Shown here: in pieces, positions 30,850 through 40,275 of the stretch
How positions within the stretch are numbered: position 1 is the first letter of the stretch
Layout: each line of letters opens with the position of its first letter
Assembly (NCBI GenBank): GCA_017551165.1
Contig: JAFZMO010000086.1
Coordinates: forward strand, 1 to 43,598
DNA length: 43,598 nucleotides
From: Lachnospiraceae bacterium
Lineage (GTDB): Bacteria > Bacillota > Clostridia > Lachnospirales > Lachnospiraceae
Direction: 5' to 3'
Notes under the pieces: generated by a model
The model's database searches: none
Told to the model about the DNA's origin: nothing
What the model saw: the letters and a program-made list of their open reading frames with translations, nothing else
Program-made: the position numbers and the translations under genes

Positions 30850-32335
30850 ACACACACTCCCCGGCCTTCAAGCCGAATTTGTCGAGAAACAGCTCATAAA
30901 AGTCCGCGTTTGGCTTGAAACGAACCTCGCGGCCGGACACGATGTAGCCGTCCATCAACCGCAAAAAAGGCATCGACTTGCTCTCGTGAAGAGCAAACAG
31001 TTCCTTCGGATAGTTTGTGAGCGCATACACGCGATAACCCTGTTCCTTCAGGGAGACAAGCAATTCCTCCGTGTCCGGGAACGGCTCAATGAGCTGTTCA
31101 ACCTTCGCAAAATACCTTCGCACCGCATCGGCGTAACGAGGGTCTTTTTTTGACCAGATCGCGATCGCGTCCTCCTGCGAGAGAACGCCCTCGTCCATCT
31201 TCTGCCACTCCGCCTTCAGCATCACGTTATCCATAATGAATTTGATCTCATCGGGCGTGAATCCGTTGTCCCTCATGTACTCCTCCGGGCGCAGCCGGAT
31301 CAGCACGCCGCCGAGGTCAAACACGACCGCCTTGATCGGACAGCGATCGTGGTCGTTGATCATACTCATACACATCATCTCCATCTCATCGATACAATGT
31401 TGCGGGCTCAGAAGCCGCACAGAATTGCCGAGCGCAAGAAGCCACCCGAAGAAGAACCGGTTCGGCACTACGGAAAATGACAGCTCCAGCCCGTTCTCTT
31501 TCTTCATCACCGTGATATCCCTGCCGATCTTGTCGACAAATGTTCCGAGCATCTCCGCAGGGCAGCTCACGCGGACGCGCTCCTGCACGCCGTCAAACAT
31601 CTCAAACCTCGCCTGTGCGTACAGGTCCGGTCTCGTCTTCTCCGCAGCCTCGCGGCCCTCGCGGGGCACCTCCGAGAGCGTCACATCGCGCATCTTGTCC
31701 ACGCGGTACGTTCGCATGCTCTTCCTCGCGCCGTCGTACGCACCGAGGTAATAATTCTCATTGTTGTATACAAGCCACCACGGGCTGATCCCCGTGCGCA
31801 CCTTCTGTTCGCGGGGCACAAGCTGAAGCTTTGTATCCCACTGCAGATACGTAAACGCGATCTGTCGGTTTTCCCGGATCGCCGTCTGGATCGCATCGAC
31901 ATTCGAGTAGCCGTCATCGTCATCCTCCAGCGCATGCTTTCGAATGTACACACTTCGGTTCAGCTCACGCCTCTCCTTGGCACTCACCATTCGCTCAAGC
32001 TTGCGGATCAGCTCCTGTGAGCGCTTCTCCGTGACAAACTTCGAAGCGGCGATGACGTCCGCCAAGATCTTGATGTCCGCGAGCGTCAGCATCCGGTCAT
32101 CGGCATAGTAGTACACCTGCGCATCGCGTCGGTATTTCCTGATCGTCATGTACTCGCCGAACTCGTTGATCGCATTGATGTCTCGGTAAATACTCTTCCT
32201 CTCCGCGGCGATCCCGTACTCATCGAGCCTGTCGATCAACTCGGGCATCGTGATCCCGTCGTCGCGCGAGGTGCACTCCGACAGGATCTTCATGATGTAG
32301 CACAGCTTCAGTTTTTGGTTGTCCGAACGGCTCAT
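30722..32335 (-). CDS. Fusion: HTH-WYL transcriptional regulator plus HAD-superfamily hydrolase
   Basis: 537 residues in one open frame. Residues 1-75 form a DeoR-like winged helix (LCYIMKILSECTSRDDGITMPELIDRLDEYGIAAERKSIYRDINAIN); 155-220 a WYL domain (AFTYLQW...PWWLVYNNENYYLGAYDGARKSMRTYRVDKM); about 250-315 a WCX-type extension. After a short linker (MEMMCMSMINDHDRCP), 334-537 is a HAD subfamily IA hydrolase with nucleophile Asp340 in VVFDLGGVL, a Thr in YALTNYPKEL, Lys in RFKPNADFYE and the acidic CVFIDDRDDN. GGAG nine bases before the codon for Met323 could also start a separate HAD product. WYL domains bind ligands or nucleic acid; the HAD might act on that ligand. Downstream of the membrane-protein gene, after a terminator. 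Confidence 0.88.
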   Translation of the reverse strand: MSRSDNQKLKLCYIMKILSECTSRDDGITMPELIDRLDEYGIAAERKSIYRDINAINEFGEYMTIRKYRRDAQVYYYADDRMLTLADIKILADVIAASKFVTEKRSQELIRKLERMVSAKERRELNRSVYIRKHALEDDDDGYSNVDAIQTAIRENRQIAFTYLQWDTKLQLVPREQKVRTGISPWWLVYNNENYYLGAYDGARKSMRTYRVDKMRDVTLSEVPREGREAAEKTRPDLYAQARFEMFDGVQERVRVSCPAEMLGTFVDKIGRDITVMKKENGLELSFSVVPNRFFFGWLLALGNSVRLLSPQHCIDEMEMMCMSMINDHDRCPIKAVVFDLGGVLIRLRPEEYMRDNGFTPDEIKFIMDNVMLKAEWQKMDEGVLSQEDAIAIWSKKDPRYADAVRRYFAKVEQLIEPFPDTEELLVSLKEQGYRVYALTNYPKELFALHESKSMPFLRLMDGYIVSGREVRFKPNADFYELFLDKFGLKAGECVFIDDRDDNIQAAQALGMHAVSARNRDLGVAELKAFLAVHPPA

Positions 32336-32361
32336 ACGCTCCCCCGTGTGCTTATTACAGT

Positions 32362-32393
32362 CTCAAAGAAAGGCTGCACGTTACCATGCAGCC
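32362..32393 (-). terminator. Terminator after the 278-residue membrane protein gene
   Basis: On the minus strand GGCTGCA and TGCAGCC form a 7-bp stem around TGGTAACG, then TTTCTTT. Confidence 0.75.
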
Positions 32394-32419
32394 CTCTTGC
32401 CGATTTCATTGTATCCGTA

Positions 32420-33256
32420 TCAATTGTTCTGCGGCAGCTGAACGCCCTTCATACTGTCACGTAGCTCGTTGTACGCGAGAATACAGAAGACAAGGCCGAT
32501 CATGCTGGCAACAAGGCCGAGCGCCATGCACACCCACTTCTGCTTCTGGTACGAGCGATAAGCTACGTATCCGCCGAGAAATGCTGCAATCACCTGGAAC
32601 ACAAACCATTCCGAAAGCAGGATTCCGAGACCTGCGAACAACAGCGAGAAGATCGCGAGCATACTCTCCAGTCCGAGATCCTCCTGCTCATGCTTCATGA
32701 GCTCTACATCCAACAGGACGCTTGCGTCCTTCTTCATCTCCTCGACGCTGACCTTCTTGTGAACGTCGCTGATGACCTCCTCGAGCCAGTTGCTGAACTC
32801 ACCCTTGAGGCTCTTGTGGATCATGTCAAGTTCCATCGGATCATCGATCGGAAGAATATCCTTGACCATCAGCACAAAGCGCATGTTCGTCTCGAGCGGA
32901 TCGTCCTCCTCCGACTTCTCGGTGAGGCTTCCGAACGATACATGCATGTCATGCTCACCGTCCTCCGGCCACATGAAGTACTTCTCCACGATAGCCTTCA
33001 GGCGCTCCGAGAGCGACTGCAGATACAGTTTGACGTTATCTTTCTTCATCTCCGCATTCAGATCATGGAAGGTAAGCACCTCTCCGTTCCACATGGCAGC
33101 CATATGGATCTGAACCGCGTTCTTGCGCTGTGACATCGGGCTCACGACAAGCTCCAGCGTGTCTTCGCCGATGATGCACTGCTCGTGAGGCCACGCCGTT
33201 CCGAAAAACATGTCCCGAGGCATCACGCACTGTCCCATCACAACTTTCACACTCAT
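32420..33256 (-). CDS. Protein with two C-terminal membrane helices, unknown function
   Basis: 278 residues from the ATG at 33256 (GAGGAG seven bases upstream). The first 190 residues are soluble and acidic, with an N-terminal beta-rich part (MSVKVVMGQCVMPRDMFFGTAWPHEQCIIGEDTLELVVS) and a helical, possibly coiled-coil stretch with DVHKKVSVEEMKKDASVLLDVELMKHEQEDLG. Membrane segments follow at about 196-235 (MLAIFSLLFAGLGILLSEWFVFQVIAAFLGGYVAY) and 243-262 (VCMALGLVASMIGLVFCILAY). I do not recognise the family. It has its own promoter and terminator and is divergent from acn. Confidence 0.7.
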   Translation of the reverse strand: MSVKVVMGQCVMPRDMFFGTAWPHEQCIIGEDTLELVVSPMSQRKNAVQIHMAAMWNGEVLTFHDLNAEMKKDNVKLYLQSLSERLKAIVEKYFMWPEDGEHDMHVSFGSLTEKSEEDDPLETNMRFVLMVKDILPIDDPMELDMIHKSLKGEFSNWLEEVISDVHKKVSVEEMKKDASVLLDVELMKHEQEDLGLESMLAIFSLLFAGLGILLSEWFVFQVIAAFLGGYVAYRSYQKQKWVCMALGLVASMIGLVFCILAYNELRDSMKGVQLPQNN

Positions 33257-33319
33257 AAACACTCTCCTCTGCCGGCACCGTATCGTATCGGTCTGTAGCC
33301 GGTCTGCGTATATATGTCT

Positions 33320-33348
33320 ATTTTATCTTGTAACACGTCAAAAAGCAA
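33320..33348 (-). promoter_or_regulatory. Probable promoter of the 278-residue membrane protein gene
   Basis: On the minus strand TTGCTT (33343-33348), 17 bases, TAAAAT (33320-33325). The spacing is good and the -35 is a partial match. Confidence 0.55.
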
Positions 33349-33439
33349 GCAAAAAAAGCACAAGTAACGAGTTTTCAACGATCATTTTCCGAAGCGAAAG
33401 CATCCCACTGCCGCAGGTGTATCCGGATGCGGAAAACAG

Positions 33440-33468
33440 TTGACAGCAAACGCGGATTTTATTACAAT
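33440..33468 (+). promoter_or_regulatory. Sigma-A promoter of the acn-icd operon
   Basis: TTGACA (33440-33445), 17 bases, TACAAT (33463-33468), leaving a leader of about 45 bases before the ATG at 33521. I see no clear palindromic operator; CATTTTCCG is at 33385-33393. Confidence 0.88.
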
Positions 33469-33520
33469 AGATTCCGTATGCGCGTGTACGTGTACACAAG
33501 TTTTCCAAAGGAGAGTTTCT

Positions 33521-35776
33521 ATGAGCAATACCTGTGTTACTCTGCATGACGGCGGTATCTTCCTCGTGAACGGCGTTCCCGCACAGAGCGCTTCCGTTGA
33601 CGCCGGTGAAGCCCGCAAGCAGACCATTGCCTACAACATTCTGTCCGCCCACAACACGTCGGGCGATGACTCCAAACTTCGCATTAAGTTCGACGCGATG
33701 GTGTCCCATGACATCACCTACGTCGGCATCATACAGACGGCGCGCGCCAGCGGGCTCACCGAGTTCCCGCTTCCCTACGCCATGACCAACTGCCACAACT
33801 CCCTCTGCGCTGTCGGCGGCACGATCAACGAGGACGACCACGTCTTCGGTCTCTCCGCAGCCAAGAAGTTCGGCGGTATCTATGTCCCTGCCAACCAGAG
33901 TGTCATCCACTCCTACGCCCGTGAGGAGCTGACCGCCTGCGGCAACATGATCCTCGGTTCCGATTCGCACACCCGTTACGGTGCGCTCGGCACGATGGGC
34001 GTCGGCGAGGGCGGCCCTGAGCTTGTAAAGCAGCTTCTCAACAACACCTGGGACCTCAACATGCCCGAGGTAGTCCTTGTCTATGTGACCGGCACACCGA
34101 AGCGCGGTATCGGTCCTCACGACATCGCTCTCGCGCTCGTCAAGGAGACGTTCGCGAACGGTTTCGTCAAGAACTGTGTTCTCGAGTTCACGGGGCCCGG
34201 CCTTGCAAACCTTCCGATCGACTTCCGCAACGGCATCGACGTCATGACGACCGAGACGACCTGCCTCTCCTCCATCTGGGAGACCGACGAGATCACGAAG
34301 GGTCACTACGTAGCTCACGAGCGCGCTGATAAATACAAGAAACTTGCCCCCGGCGCATGCGCATATTACGACCGTTTCATCACGATCGACCTCGACAAGG
34401 CCGAGTCGATGATCGCTCTTCCGTTCCATCCCTCCAACGCTTACACGATCCATGAGTTCGTCGAGAACGCGGACGAGATCCTCGCAGGCGTTGAGGCTGA
34501 GGCTGCTGCCAAGTTCAAGGGACATCACTATGATCTCCGCAGCAAGGTTCGCGACGGCAAGGTCTATGCGGACCAGGGCGTGATCGCCGGCTGCTCCGGC
34601 GGTCTGTTCGACAACATCGACGAGGCTGCCGCCATTTTGGAAAATAACTCCTGCGGTAACGGGTATTTTTCGCTCAACGTCTATCCGACGAGCGTTCCCG
34701 TAAGCCTGGAGCTCACGAAGATCGGTGCAACCGCATCGCTTCTCAAGGCCGGCGCGATCATCAAGCCTTCCTTCTGCGGACCCTGCTTCGGCGCCGGAGA
34801 CGTTCCTGCCAACGACGGTCTCTCGATCCGCCACACGACGCGCAACTTCCCGAACCGCGAGGGCTCGAAGCCTTCGGACGGCCAGCTGTGCGGCGTCGCG
34901 CTCATGGATGCGAGAAGCATCGCAGCTACGGCTGCCAACGGCGGTGTGATCACTGCTGCGACCGACATCGAGTATAAGGTACCCAAGCACGAGTACCATT
35001 TTGACAAGACGGTTTATACAAACCGCATCTACTACGGCTTCGGCAAGGCGGACAAGGACGCGGAGCTCATTCTCGGACCGAACATCACCGACTGGCCGAA
35101 GATGGAGGCACTCACCGACAACATGCTCGTGGAGCTTGCCGCAGTGATCCGTGATCCGGTCACGACGACCGACGAGCTGATTCCGTCCGGCGAGACGAGC
35201 TCGTACCGCAGCAATCCGCTCCGTCTCTCGGAGTTCGCACTCTCCCGCCGCGTTCCCGAGTACGTTGGCCGCAGCAAGGCCATCCACGCACTCGACCTCG
35301 CAAGACAGGCCGGCGAGGCACCCGAGAAGCTTGTGAACGCGCTCTCGCACTTCGGCGATGCATCCGCGCTTCTTGCGAACACGCAGTTCGGTTCCTGTGT
35401 CTTCGCAAACCGTCCCGGCGACGGCTCGGCGCGCGAGCAGGCGGCATCCTGCCAGAAGGTGCTCGGCGGTTACGCCAATATTTGCTATGAGTACGCGACC
35501 AAGCGCTACAGAAGCAACTGCATCAACTGGGGTATCCTTCCCTTCACACTTCCGGAGGGCGCTGAGTTCCCGTACGAGGAAGGCGACTTCGTCTTTATCC
35601 CGGATGTGCGCGCAAAGATTGCTGCAGGCGATGTTGATTTCCCGGCGAAGGTTCTCAAGAAGGACGGCTCCGTCGCAGACATCACGCTGCAGATCCGCGG
35701 TCTTACCGACGAGGAGAAAACGATCATCCTCGACGGCTGCCTGATCAACTACTACGCGGAGCAGAACAAGCGCTGA
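33521..35776 (+). CDS. acn: Aconitate hydratase
   Basis: 751 residues from the ATG at 33521 (AAAGGAGA upstream); the frame's earlier part covers the promoter. It isomerises citrate to isocitrate using a 4Fe-4S cluster. Cluster cysteines are expected in VIAGCSGGLFDN and in PSFCGPCFGAGDVPANDGLSIRHTTRNFPNREG, the second being the family hallmark; LGSDSHTRYGALGTMGVGEGG is the other conserved block. The C-terminal swivel domain includes GSCVFANRPGDGSAREQAASCQKVLGG and YRSNCINWGILPF. The length suits the mitochondrial-like bacterial type. It is followed 48 bases later by icd, forming a two-gene operon for 2-oxoglutarate and glutamate supply. A GAA-AAT codon pair at 34639 breaks the usual GAG/AAC preference. 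Confidence 0.93.
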   Translation: MSNTCVTLHDGGIFLVNGVPAQSASVDAGEARKQTIAYNILSAHNTSGDDSKLRIKFDAMVSHDITYVGIIQTARASGLTEFPLPYAMTNCHNSLCAVGGTINEDDHVFGLSAAKKFGGIYVPANQSVIHSYAREELTACGNMILGSDSHTRYGALGTMGVGEGGPELVKQLLNNTWDLNMPEVVLVYVTGTPKRGIGPHDIALALVKETFANGFVKNCVLEFTGPGLANLPIDFRNGIDVMTTETTCLSSIWETDEITKGHYVAHERADKYKKLAPGACAYYDRFITIDLDKAESMIALPFHPSNAYTIHEFVENADEILAGVEAEAAAKFKGHHYDLRSKVRDGKVYADQGVIAGCSGGLFDNIDEAAAILENNSCGNGYFSLNVYPTSVPVSLELTKIGATASLLKAGAIIKPSFCGPCFGAGDVPANDGLSIRHTTRNFPNREGSKPSDGQLCGVALMDARSIAATAANGGVITAATDIEYKVPKHEYHFDKTVYTNRIYYGFGKADKDAELILGPNITDWPKMEALTDNMLVELAAVIRDPVTTTDELIPSGETSSYRSNPLRLSEFALSRRVPEYVGRSKAIHALDLARQAGEAPEKLVNALSHFGDASALLANTQFGSCVFANRPGDGSAREQAASCQKVLGGYANICYEYATKRYRSNCINWGILPFTLPEGAEFPYEEGDFVFIPDVRAKIAAGDVDFPAKVLKKDGSVADITLQIRGLTDEEKTIILDGCLINYYAEQNKR

Positions 35777-35824
35777 TCACACCGCGACCATACTGTGAAA
35801 CATACATTTTCGGAGGAACAATCC

Positions 35825-37039
35825 ATGAACAAGATTCAGATGACCACCCCCCTCGTCGAGATGGACGGCGACGAGATGACCCGAATTCTTTGGAAAATGA
35901 TCAAGGACGAGCTGATCCTTCCCTTCGTTGACCTGAAGTCGGAATACTATGACCTCGGTCTCGTAAAGCGCGAGGAAACCAAGGATCAGATCACGCTTGA
36001 CGCAAGCTACGCCGCCAAGAAGTACGGTGTTGCCGTCAAGTGCGCAACGATCACGCCGAACGCACAGCGCGTCACTGAGTACAACCTCTCCCAGATGTGG
36101 AAGAGCCCGAACGGCACGATCCGCGCGATCCTCGACGGCACGGTATTCCGCGCACCGATCATGATCGACTCGATCAAGCCCAACGTTCGCTCCTGGGAGA
36201 AGCCCATCACGATCGCGCGTCACGCCTACGGTGACGTGTACAAGAACACTGAATTCCGCATCCCCGGCAAGGGCAAGGCAGAGCTTGTGTTCACCGGTGA
36301 GGACGGAACCGAGATGCGCGAGACGATCTACGATTTCGAGTGCCCCGGCGTTCTTCAGGGAATGTACAACAAGGATACCTCGATCGAGTCGTTTGCACGC
36401 AGCTGCTTTGAGTATGCGCTCTCGGTAAAGCAGGATCTGTGGTTCTCCACGAAGGACACGATCAGCAAGAAGTACGACCACCGCTTCAAGGATATTTTCC
36501 AGGAGATTTACGACAACGAGTACAAGGAGAAGTTTGAGGTTGCAGGCATCACCTACTTCTACACTCTGATCGACGACGCCGTAGCACGCGTCATCCGCTC
36601 CAAGGGCGGTTTCATCTGGGCTTGCAAGAACTACGACGGTGACGTTATGAGCGATATGGTCAGTACGGCGTTCGGTTCTCTCGCAATGATGACGAGCGTT
36701 CTCGTAAGTCCCGACGGCAACTTCGAGTACGAGGCTGCTCACGGCACCGTAACACGTCACTACTATCGCTACCTTAAGGGAGAGGAAACCTCGACCAACC
36801 CCGTAGCAACGATCTTCGCATGGTCCGGTGCATTCCGCAAGCGCGGTGAGAAGGACGGCCTTGCCGATCTCGTACGCTACGCAGACTGCCTTGAGGCAGC
36901 AGTTCTCAAGACCTTGAACGACGGCATCATGACCAAAGACCTCGCAGGTCTCGTATCCGAGGGCTACACCGCGAAAGCTGTGAACTCCGCGGATTTCATC
37001 TCAGCGATCCGCGAGAGACTCGAGTCGATGCTTGGCTGA
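35825..37039 (+). CDS. icd: NADP-dependent isocitrate dehydrogenase (eukaryotic-like type)
   Basis: 404 residues from the ATG at 35825, with GGAGGA upstream. It converts isocitrate to 2-oxoglutarate and CO2 with NADPH formation. The pattern [32 protein letters not shown], the substrate loop [19 protein letters not shown], the metal Asp in [44 protein letters not shown] and the cofactor loop [31 protein letters not shown] are those of the dimeric subfamily shared with mitochondria, not E. coli Icd. Second gene of the acn-icd operon; a strong terminator follows 20 bases after the stop. No citrate synthase gene is in the window. Confidence 0.96.
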   Translation: MNKIQMTTPLVEMDGDEMTRILWKMIKDELILPFVDLKSEYYDLGLVKREETKDQITLDASYAAKKYGVAVKCATITPNAQRVTEYNLSQMWKSPNGTIRAILDGTVFRAPIMIDSIKPNVRSWEKPITIARHAYGDVYKNTEFRIPGKGKAELVFTGEDGTEMRETIYDFECPGVLQGMYNKDTSIESFARSCFEYALSVKQDLWFSTKDTISKKYDHRFKDIFQEIYDNEYKEKFEVAGITYFYTLIDDAVARVIRSKGGFIWACKNYDGDVMSDMVSTAFGSLAMMTSVLVSPDGNFEYEAAHGTVTRHYYRYLKGEETSTNPVATIFAWSGAFRKRGEKDGLADLVRYADCLEAAVLKTLNDGIMTKDLAGLVSEGYTAKAVNSADFISAIRERLESMLG

Positions 37040-37057
37040 TCCGAATCACATGAATAC

Positions 37058-37093
37058 AAAAACCTGCCGGACGATTTGTACGGCAGGTTTTTT
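37058..37093. terminator. Bidirectional terminator between icd and the ABC operon
   Basis: AAACCTGCCG and CGGCAGGTTT form a perfect stem around GACGATTTGTA, with six T on the plus strand and an A tract giving T residues on the minus strand. Confidence 0.9.
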
Positions 37094-37125
37094 ATGTTAT
37101 CAAATTGGAGAAATCGGTCTCCGGA

Positions 37126-40100
37126 TCAGATATCGTACTTCGCCAGAATCTGACTCGGCGTCTTTCGAAGCAATAAGAACACAGGGATCATACCGCACAC
37201 GATCGAAACCGTGTATAGGAAGACAAGCACGATCACCGCCATCCACGCAGGATAATACAGGTATTCTCCGACCATACTTCCCTTTGTGGAAAGATACCAG
37301 ATCACAAGGCTTCCGCAGATGTAACCGATTATAACACTCAGTGTTGCGATCACACCGGTCTCCACGACGAAACGGAACAGAACATTTTTCTTGGTCACAC
37401 CGATCGCACGGTAGATACCGATCTCTTTCGTTCGGTTCAAAAACGTTGAGCGCATGATGAAATACATGCAAATACACATCAGACCAAGCATGATACCTCC
37501 GACCGCAAGCATACGTACTGCTGTTTTCCAGATACCTTCCGTAGCTTCCCGGTAACGATCATCCGGCGTGTAGATCGCGGAATACACATATCCGTCATTG
37601 CCATACGTGCCACGTTCCTTACCCGGCGCCTCGAGTCCGACCAGCACCCTCTTCAACGCATTTTCCGTCGCCTCAATATTGTTCGAATGTACTGTGTAAT
37701 ACAGCTTCTCAGCAGTATTGTACATGTTAAACAAAGTCCCTTGTTTTGCTCCGTTTATGGTATCCCCGGGATAGGTAACCATCTCCGTTGATTCGAACGG
37801 TTCGTACCGTCCGGTTCTTCCATAATGAACTGACTCATCAGCAGAAAGGCACAAGCTCGTTTTTCCCATCCAGTTTGCACCTGTGATGAAATCCTCACGG
37901 CTCATCACAACAACCTTATTGTACTTGTCAAGCATACCGATCGGGTAAATCTCTACGTCATCCTTCTTATCTTTGTCAATGTTTCCGTATTCATCCTCGT
38001 AAAACGTTCCCCATTCGTCGTAATAGCCTCCGTAGTGGATTTCGATGTGCTCAGCGCGAAGATGCTCGTTACATTCAAAGATCTTCGAATACGTCTCATT
38101 GATAATCGTCTCGTCGAATGCCATTCCCAACGGCAACTCGAAATCGATGATCTTCTTTACAAGGAGTTTCATTCCGTTGTAGTAAATGTAATCCCCCTCC
38201 TTGACGCCTTCCCTGTCCTTGCGTTCCATTTCCAGCTGCTCTTGCTGTAGACTGCGATAGTAATCATCCAAAGGATCATTATTACTATCATCGATCGGGT
38301 ACTCCGGCGTATCCGTCAAGACCGGCACCGGATCATCCGGGTTGTCCCCATTCTCAGGGTTGTCCTGCCCATCGGGATTTTCCTGACTCTCAGGGTTGTC
38401 ACGATTCTCGGGATCGCTCTGATCCTCCGGATCATCCCCTTGTTGCGAATTTAAATAATCCTCATAACTTTCCGCATAGTTATCATACGGCTTATAACCC
38501 TCGGGGTAGTCCATTTCCACGAAATACTTGCGCAGCAGCACACACTCTCCGGGTCCGACATCAAAGTATCCGTCAAGGTCATCGGAAACGTTCGGCAGAA
38601 TATCTCGCATTTCCACCTGCAGCACGGCTCTCGTGTAATCGTTGACATATGCGGAAATCTCCTTGGTATCCACGATACCGACCACCTTCAACTTTTGCTT
38701 TGTACTGCCGATATTGACTTGAAGCCCGATAAAATCCGAATAGTCGTCGAAGTAATTGAACGGGGGATCCTTAAGGATCAGTTTCACAACAGCCTTGGAA
38801 ATGAGCACATCTCCATCCGCCAGTTCTCCGGTACCCGCGATCACCTCAAGTCCTTTCGCCAACTTTTCAGGGAGCAGCGTCACATTTTCCGAGATAAAAT
38901 TATTCGGCTCCAGCCCCTCGTCGTAGTACCCTGTGGATTCAAATCTGGCGAGACCGAAACGAAGGGAAAGGTCGCTGCAACTCCCACGCAAAATATTTCC
39001 GATACCGATGTCATCGATCCCGTTTGCCGGGTCATTCATCAACTCAATGAGCTGATCACGGATATCCTCCGTCAGTGCGCTGACCAGGAAAGTCTCGTTG
39101 TTATACGTTTTTTTTGCCTTGAGAAGATTGCCGATACCGGTTCCGAACAGCGCAAAGAAAAACACGATCGCGGCTCCGAACAAGGCAAGGCACACGCGCA
39201 GACGTTTTTTGCCCTTGGACTGCATCATCATCTTGAAATTATCGCGGTAACCGCTGATCACAGACGACTTTAAACTGAACCTCTTTCCGTAATTGCTGCC
39301 CTCGAACGGAGGAAGCTTACTCATATCCACGCTGGCTTCCTTGCGGCGCTGCTCCTCGTTCTCCTGAAACTTGCCCTCGCGGATATGCACCTCACTGCTC
39401 TCATCGATGACAGAAACCTTAGGAGTGTTCAATTGTAAGAAGAATCTTCCGTTCTGGTTGATCACCGTGATCCTGATCGGTGTCTCCGGCGCATCGCCGT
39501 AGTACGTCACCTCGGTATTGCCGTCATTTTGCACATGCTGATCCAGCTCTCCGAGGAAAATGTCATTCTTGTTTCTCGCAACGTATCCGTTGGCGGAATC
39601 ATTCTTGCGGACTTCGACAACCTGACCGTCCTTGAGCTCGATCACCATGTCGCAGTAGTAATCGACAAGGTTCGCCTCGTGCGTTACGATCAGCACAAGG
39701 TGATCCTTCGACATCTCCTTCAGGATATCCATGACGAGGATCGTGTTGGCCTCATCAAGGTTACCGGTAGGCTCGTCCGCAAGGATTACCGGAGGATTCT
39801 TGACGATGGCGCGGGCGATCGCCACACGCTGCTGCTGACCTCCGGACAACGTGTCCGGAAGACGCTTCGCATAATTCTCCATGCCCACGTTCGCGAGAGC
39901 AGCCTTTACTCGCTCCTCAATAACCGACTCGTCCTTCATGCCGCACAGGCGAAGGGACGCCGCCACATTTTCGTATACGGACTCTCTCTTATTCAGATTG
40001 TAATTTTGGAAAATAAACCCGATGTCCCGGTTTCGAACAACAGCGTTCTCGCCGTCCTTCACCGTCATCTGACCGCCGTTGATCTCCACGAAACCGTTCG

Positions 40101-40275
40101 CCACGGAGTCGAGGCCTCCGATCACGTTTAACAGTGTCGTCTTACCACAGCCGCTCGGTCCGAAGATGGCGCACATTCCGGAGTCCGGCAGTTCCAGCGT
40201 GACATCGTTGATCACGTGGATCTCATTTTGCTTATTGCGGTTGTAATACTTATGTAAATGCTTCAGTTCTATCAT
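37126..40275 (-). CDS. MacB/FtsX-type ABC transporter, ATPase-permease fusion with acidic repeat
   Basis: 1049 residues. N-terminal ATPase: Walker A GPSGCGKT at 39-46, signature LSGGQQQR at 143-150, Walker B VILADE at 163-168, switch His199. A cytosolic spacer leads to helix 1 (about 361-383), a large extracellular domain of roughly 530 residues, then three helices (about 921-942, 969-994, 1010-1036) and the terminal [13 protein letters not shown]. This is the MacB topology: mechanotransmission rather than substrate passage through the membrane. The extracellular part contains an acidic Asn/Asp-Pro-rich repeat ([29 protein letters not shown], about 643-672). Its ATG overlaps the upstream gene's stop (ATGA). 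The substrate (peptide, lipid or antimicrobial) is unknown. Confidence 0.9.
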   Translation of the reverse strand: MIELKHLHKYYNRNKQNEIHVINDVTLELPDSGMCAIFGPSGCGKTTLLNVIGGLDSVANGFVEINGGQMTVKDGENAVVRNRDIGFIFQNYNLNKRESVYENVAASLRLCGMKDESVIEERVKAALANVGMENYAKRLPDTLSGGQQQRVAIARAIVKNPPVILADEPTGNLDEANTILVMDILKEMSKDHLVLIVTHEANLVDYYCDMVIELKDGQVVEVRKNDSANGYVARNKNDIFLGELDQHVQNDGNTEVTYYGDAPETPIRITVINQNGRFFLQLNTPKVSVIDESSEVHIREGKFQENEEQRRKEASVDMSKLPPFEGSNYGKRFSLKSSVISGYRDNFKMMMQSKGKKRLRVCLALFGAAIVFFFALFGTGIGNLLKAKKTYNNETFLVSALTEDIRDQLIELMNDPANGIDDIGIGNILRGSCSDLSLRFGLARFESTGYYDEGLEPNNFISENVTLLPEKLAKGLEVIAGTGELADGDVLISKAVVKLILKDPPFNYFDDYSDFIGLQVNIGSTKQKLKVVGIVDTKEISAYVNDYTRAVLQVEMRDILPNVSDDLDGYFDVGPGECVLLRKYFVEMDYPEGYKPYDNYAESYEDYLNSQQGDDPEDQSDPENRDNPESQENPDGQDNPENGDNPDDPVPVLTDTPEYPIDDSNNDPLDDYYRSLQQEQLEMERKDREGVKEGDYIYYNGMKLLVKKIIDFELPLGMAFDETIINETYSKIFECNEHLRAEHIEIHYGGYYDEWGTFYEDEYGNIDKDKKDDVEIYPIGMLDKYNKVVVMSREDFITGANWMGKTSLCLSADESVHYGRTGRYEPFESTEMVTYPGDTINGAKQGTLFNMYNTAEKLYYTVHSNNIEATENALKRVLVGLEAPGKERGTYGNDGYVYSAIYTPDDRYREATEGIWKTAVRMLAVGGIMLGLMCICMYFIMRSTFLNRTKEIGIYRAIGVTKKNVLFRFVVETGVIATLSVIIGYICGSLVIWYLSTKGSMVGEYLYYPAWMAVIVLVFLYTVSIVCGMIPVFLLLRKTPSQILAKYDI

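Larger units (their letters stand above)
560..38891. repeat. Dispersed word CGGAAAATG (core GGAAAAT), 17 full copies
   Basis: Hand scan. CGGAAAATG on the plus strand starts at 14055, 15365, 21264, 29069, 31471. CATTTTCCG (minus-strand copies) starts at 560, 2712, 8277, 11130, 12043, 18009, 23309, 27184, 28451, 33385, 37659, 38883. The 7-mer GGAAAAT occurs about 21 times on plus and 23 on minus. It is found inside genes in all frames and in most intergenic gaps. I may have missed a few copies. Confidence 0.85.

Noticed and set aside
33338-35350. 670-codon minus-strand frame opposite acn
   Set aside because: acn is a clear aconitase on the plus strand with promoter and ribosome-binding site. 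The antisense frame results from biased third positions.
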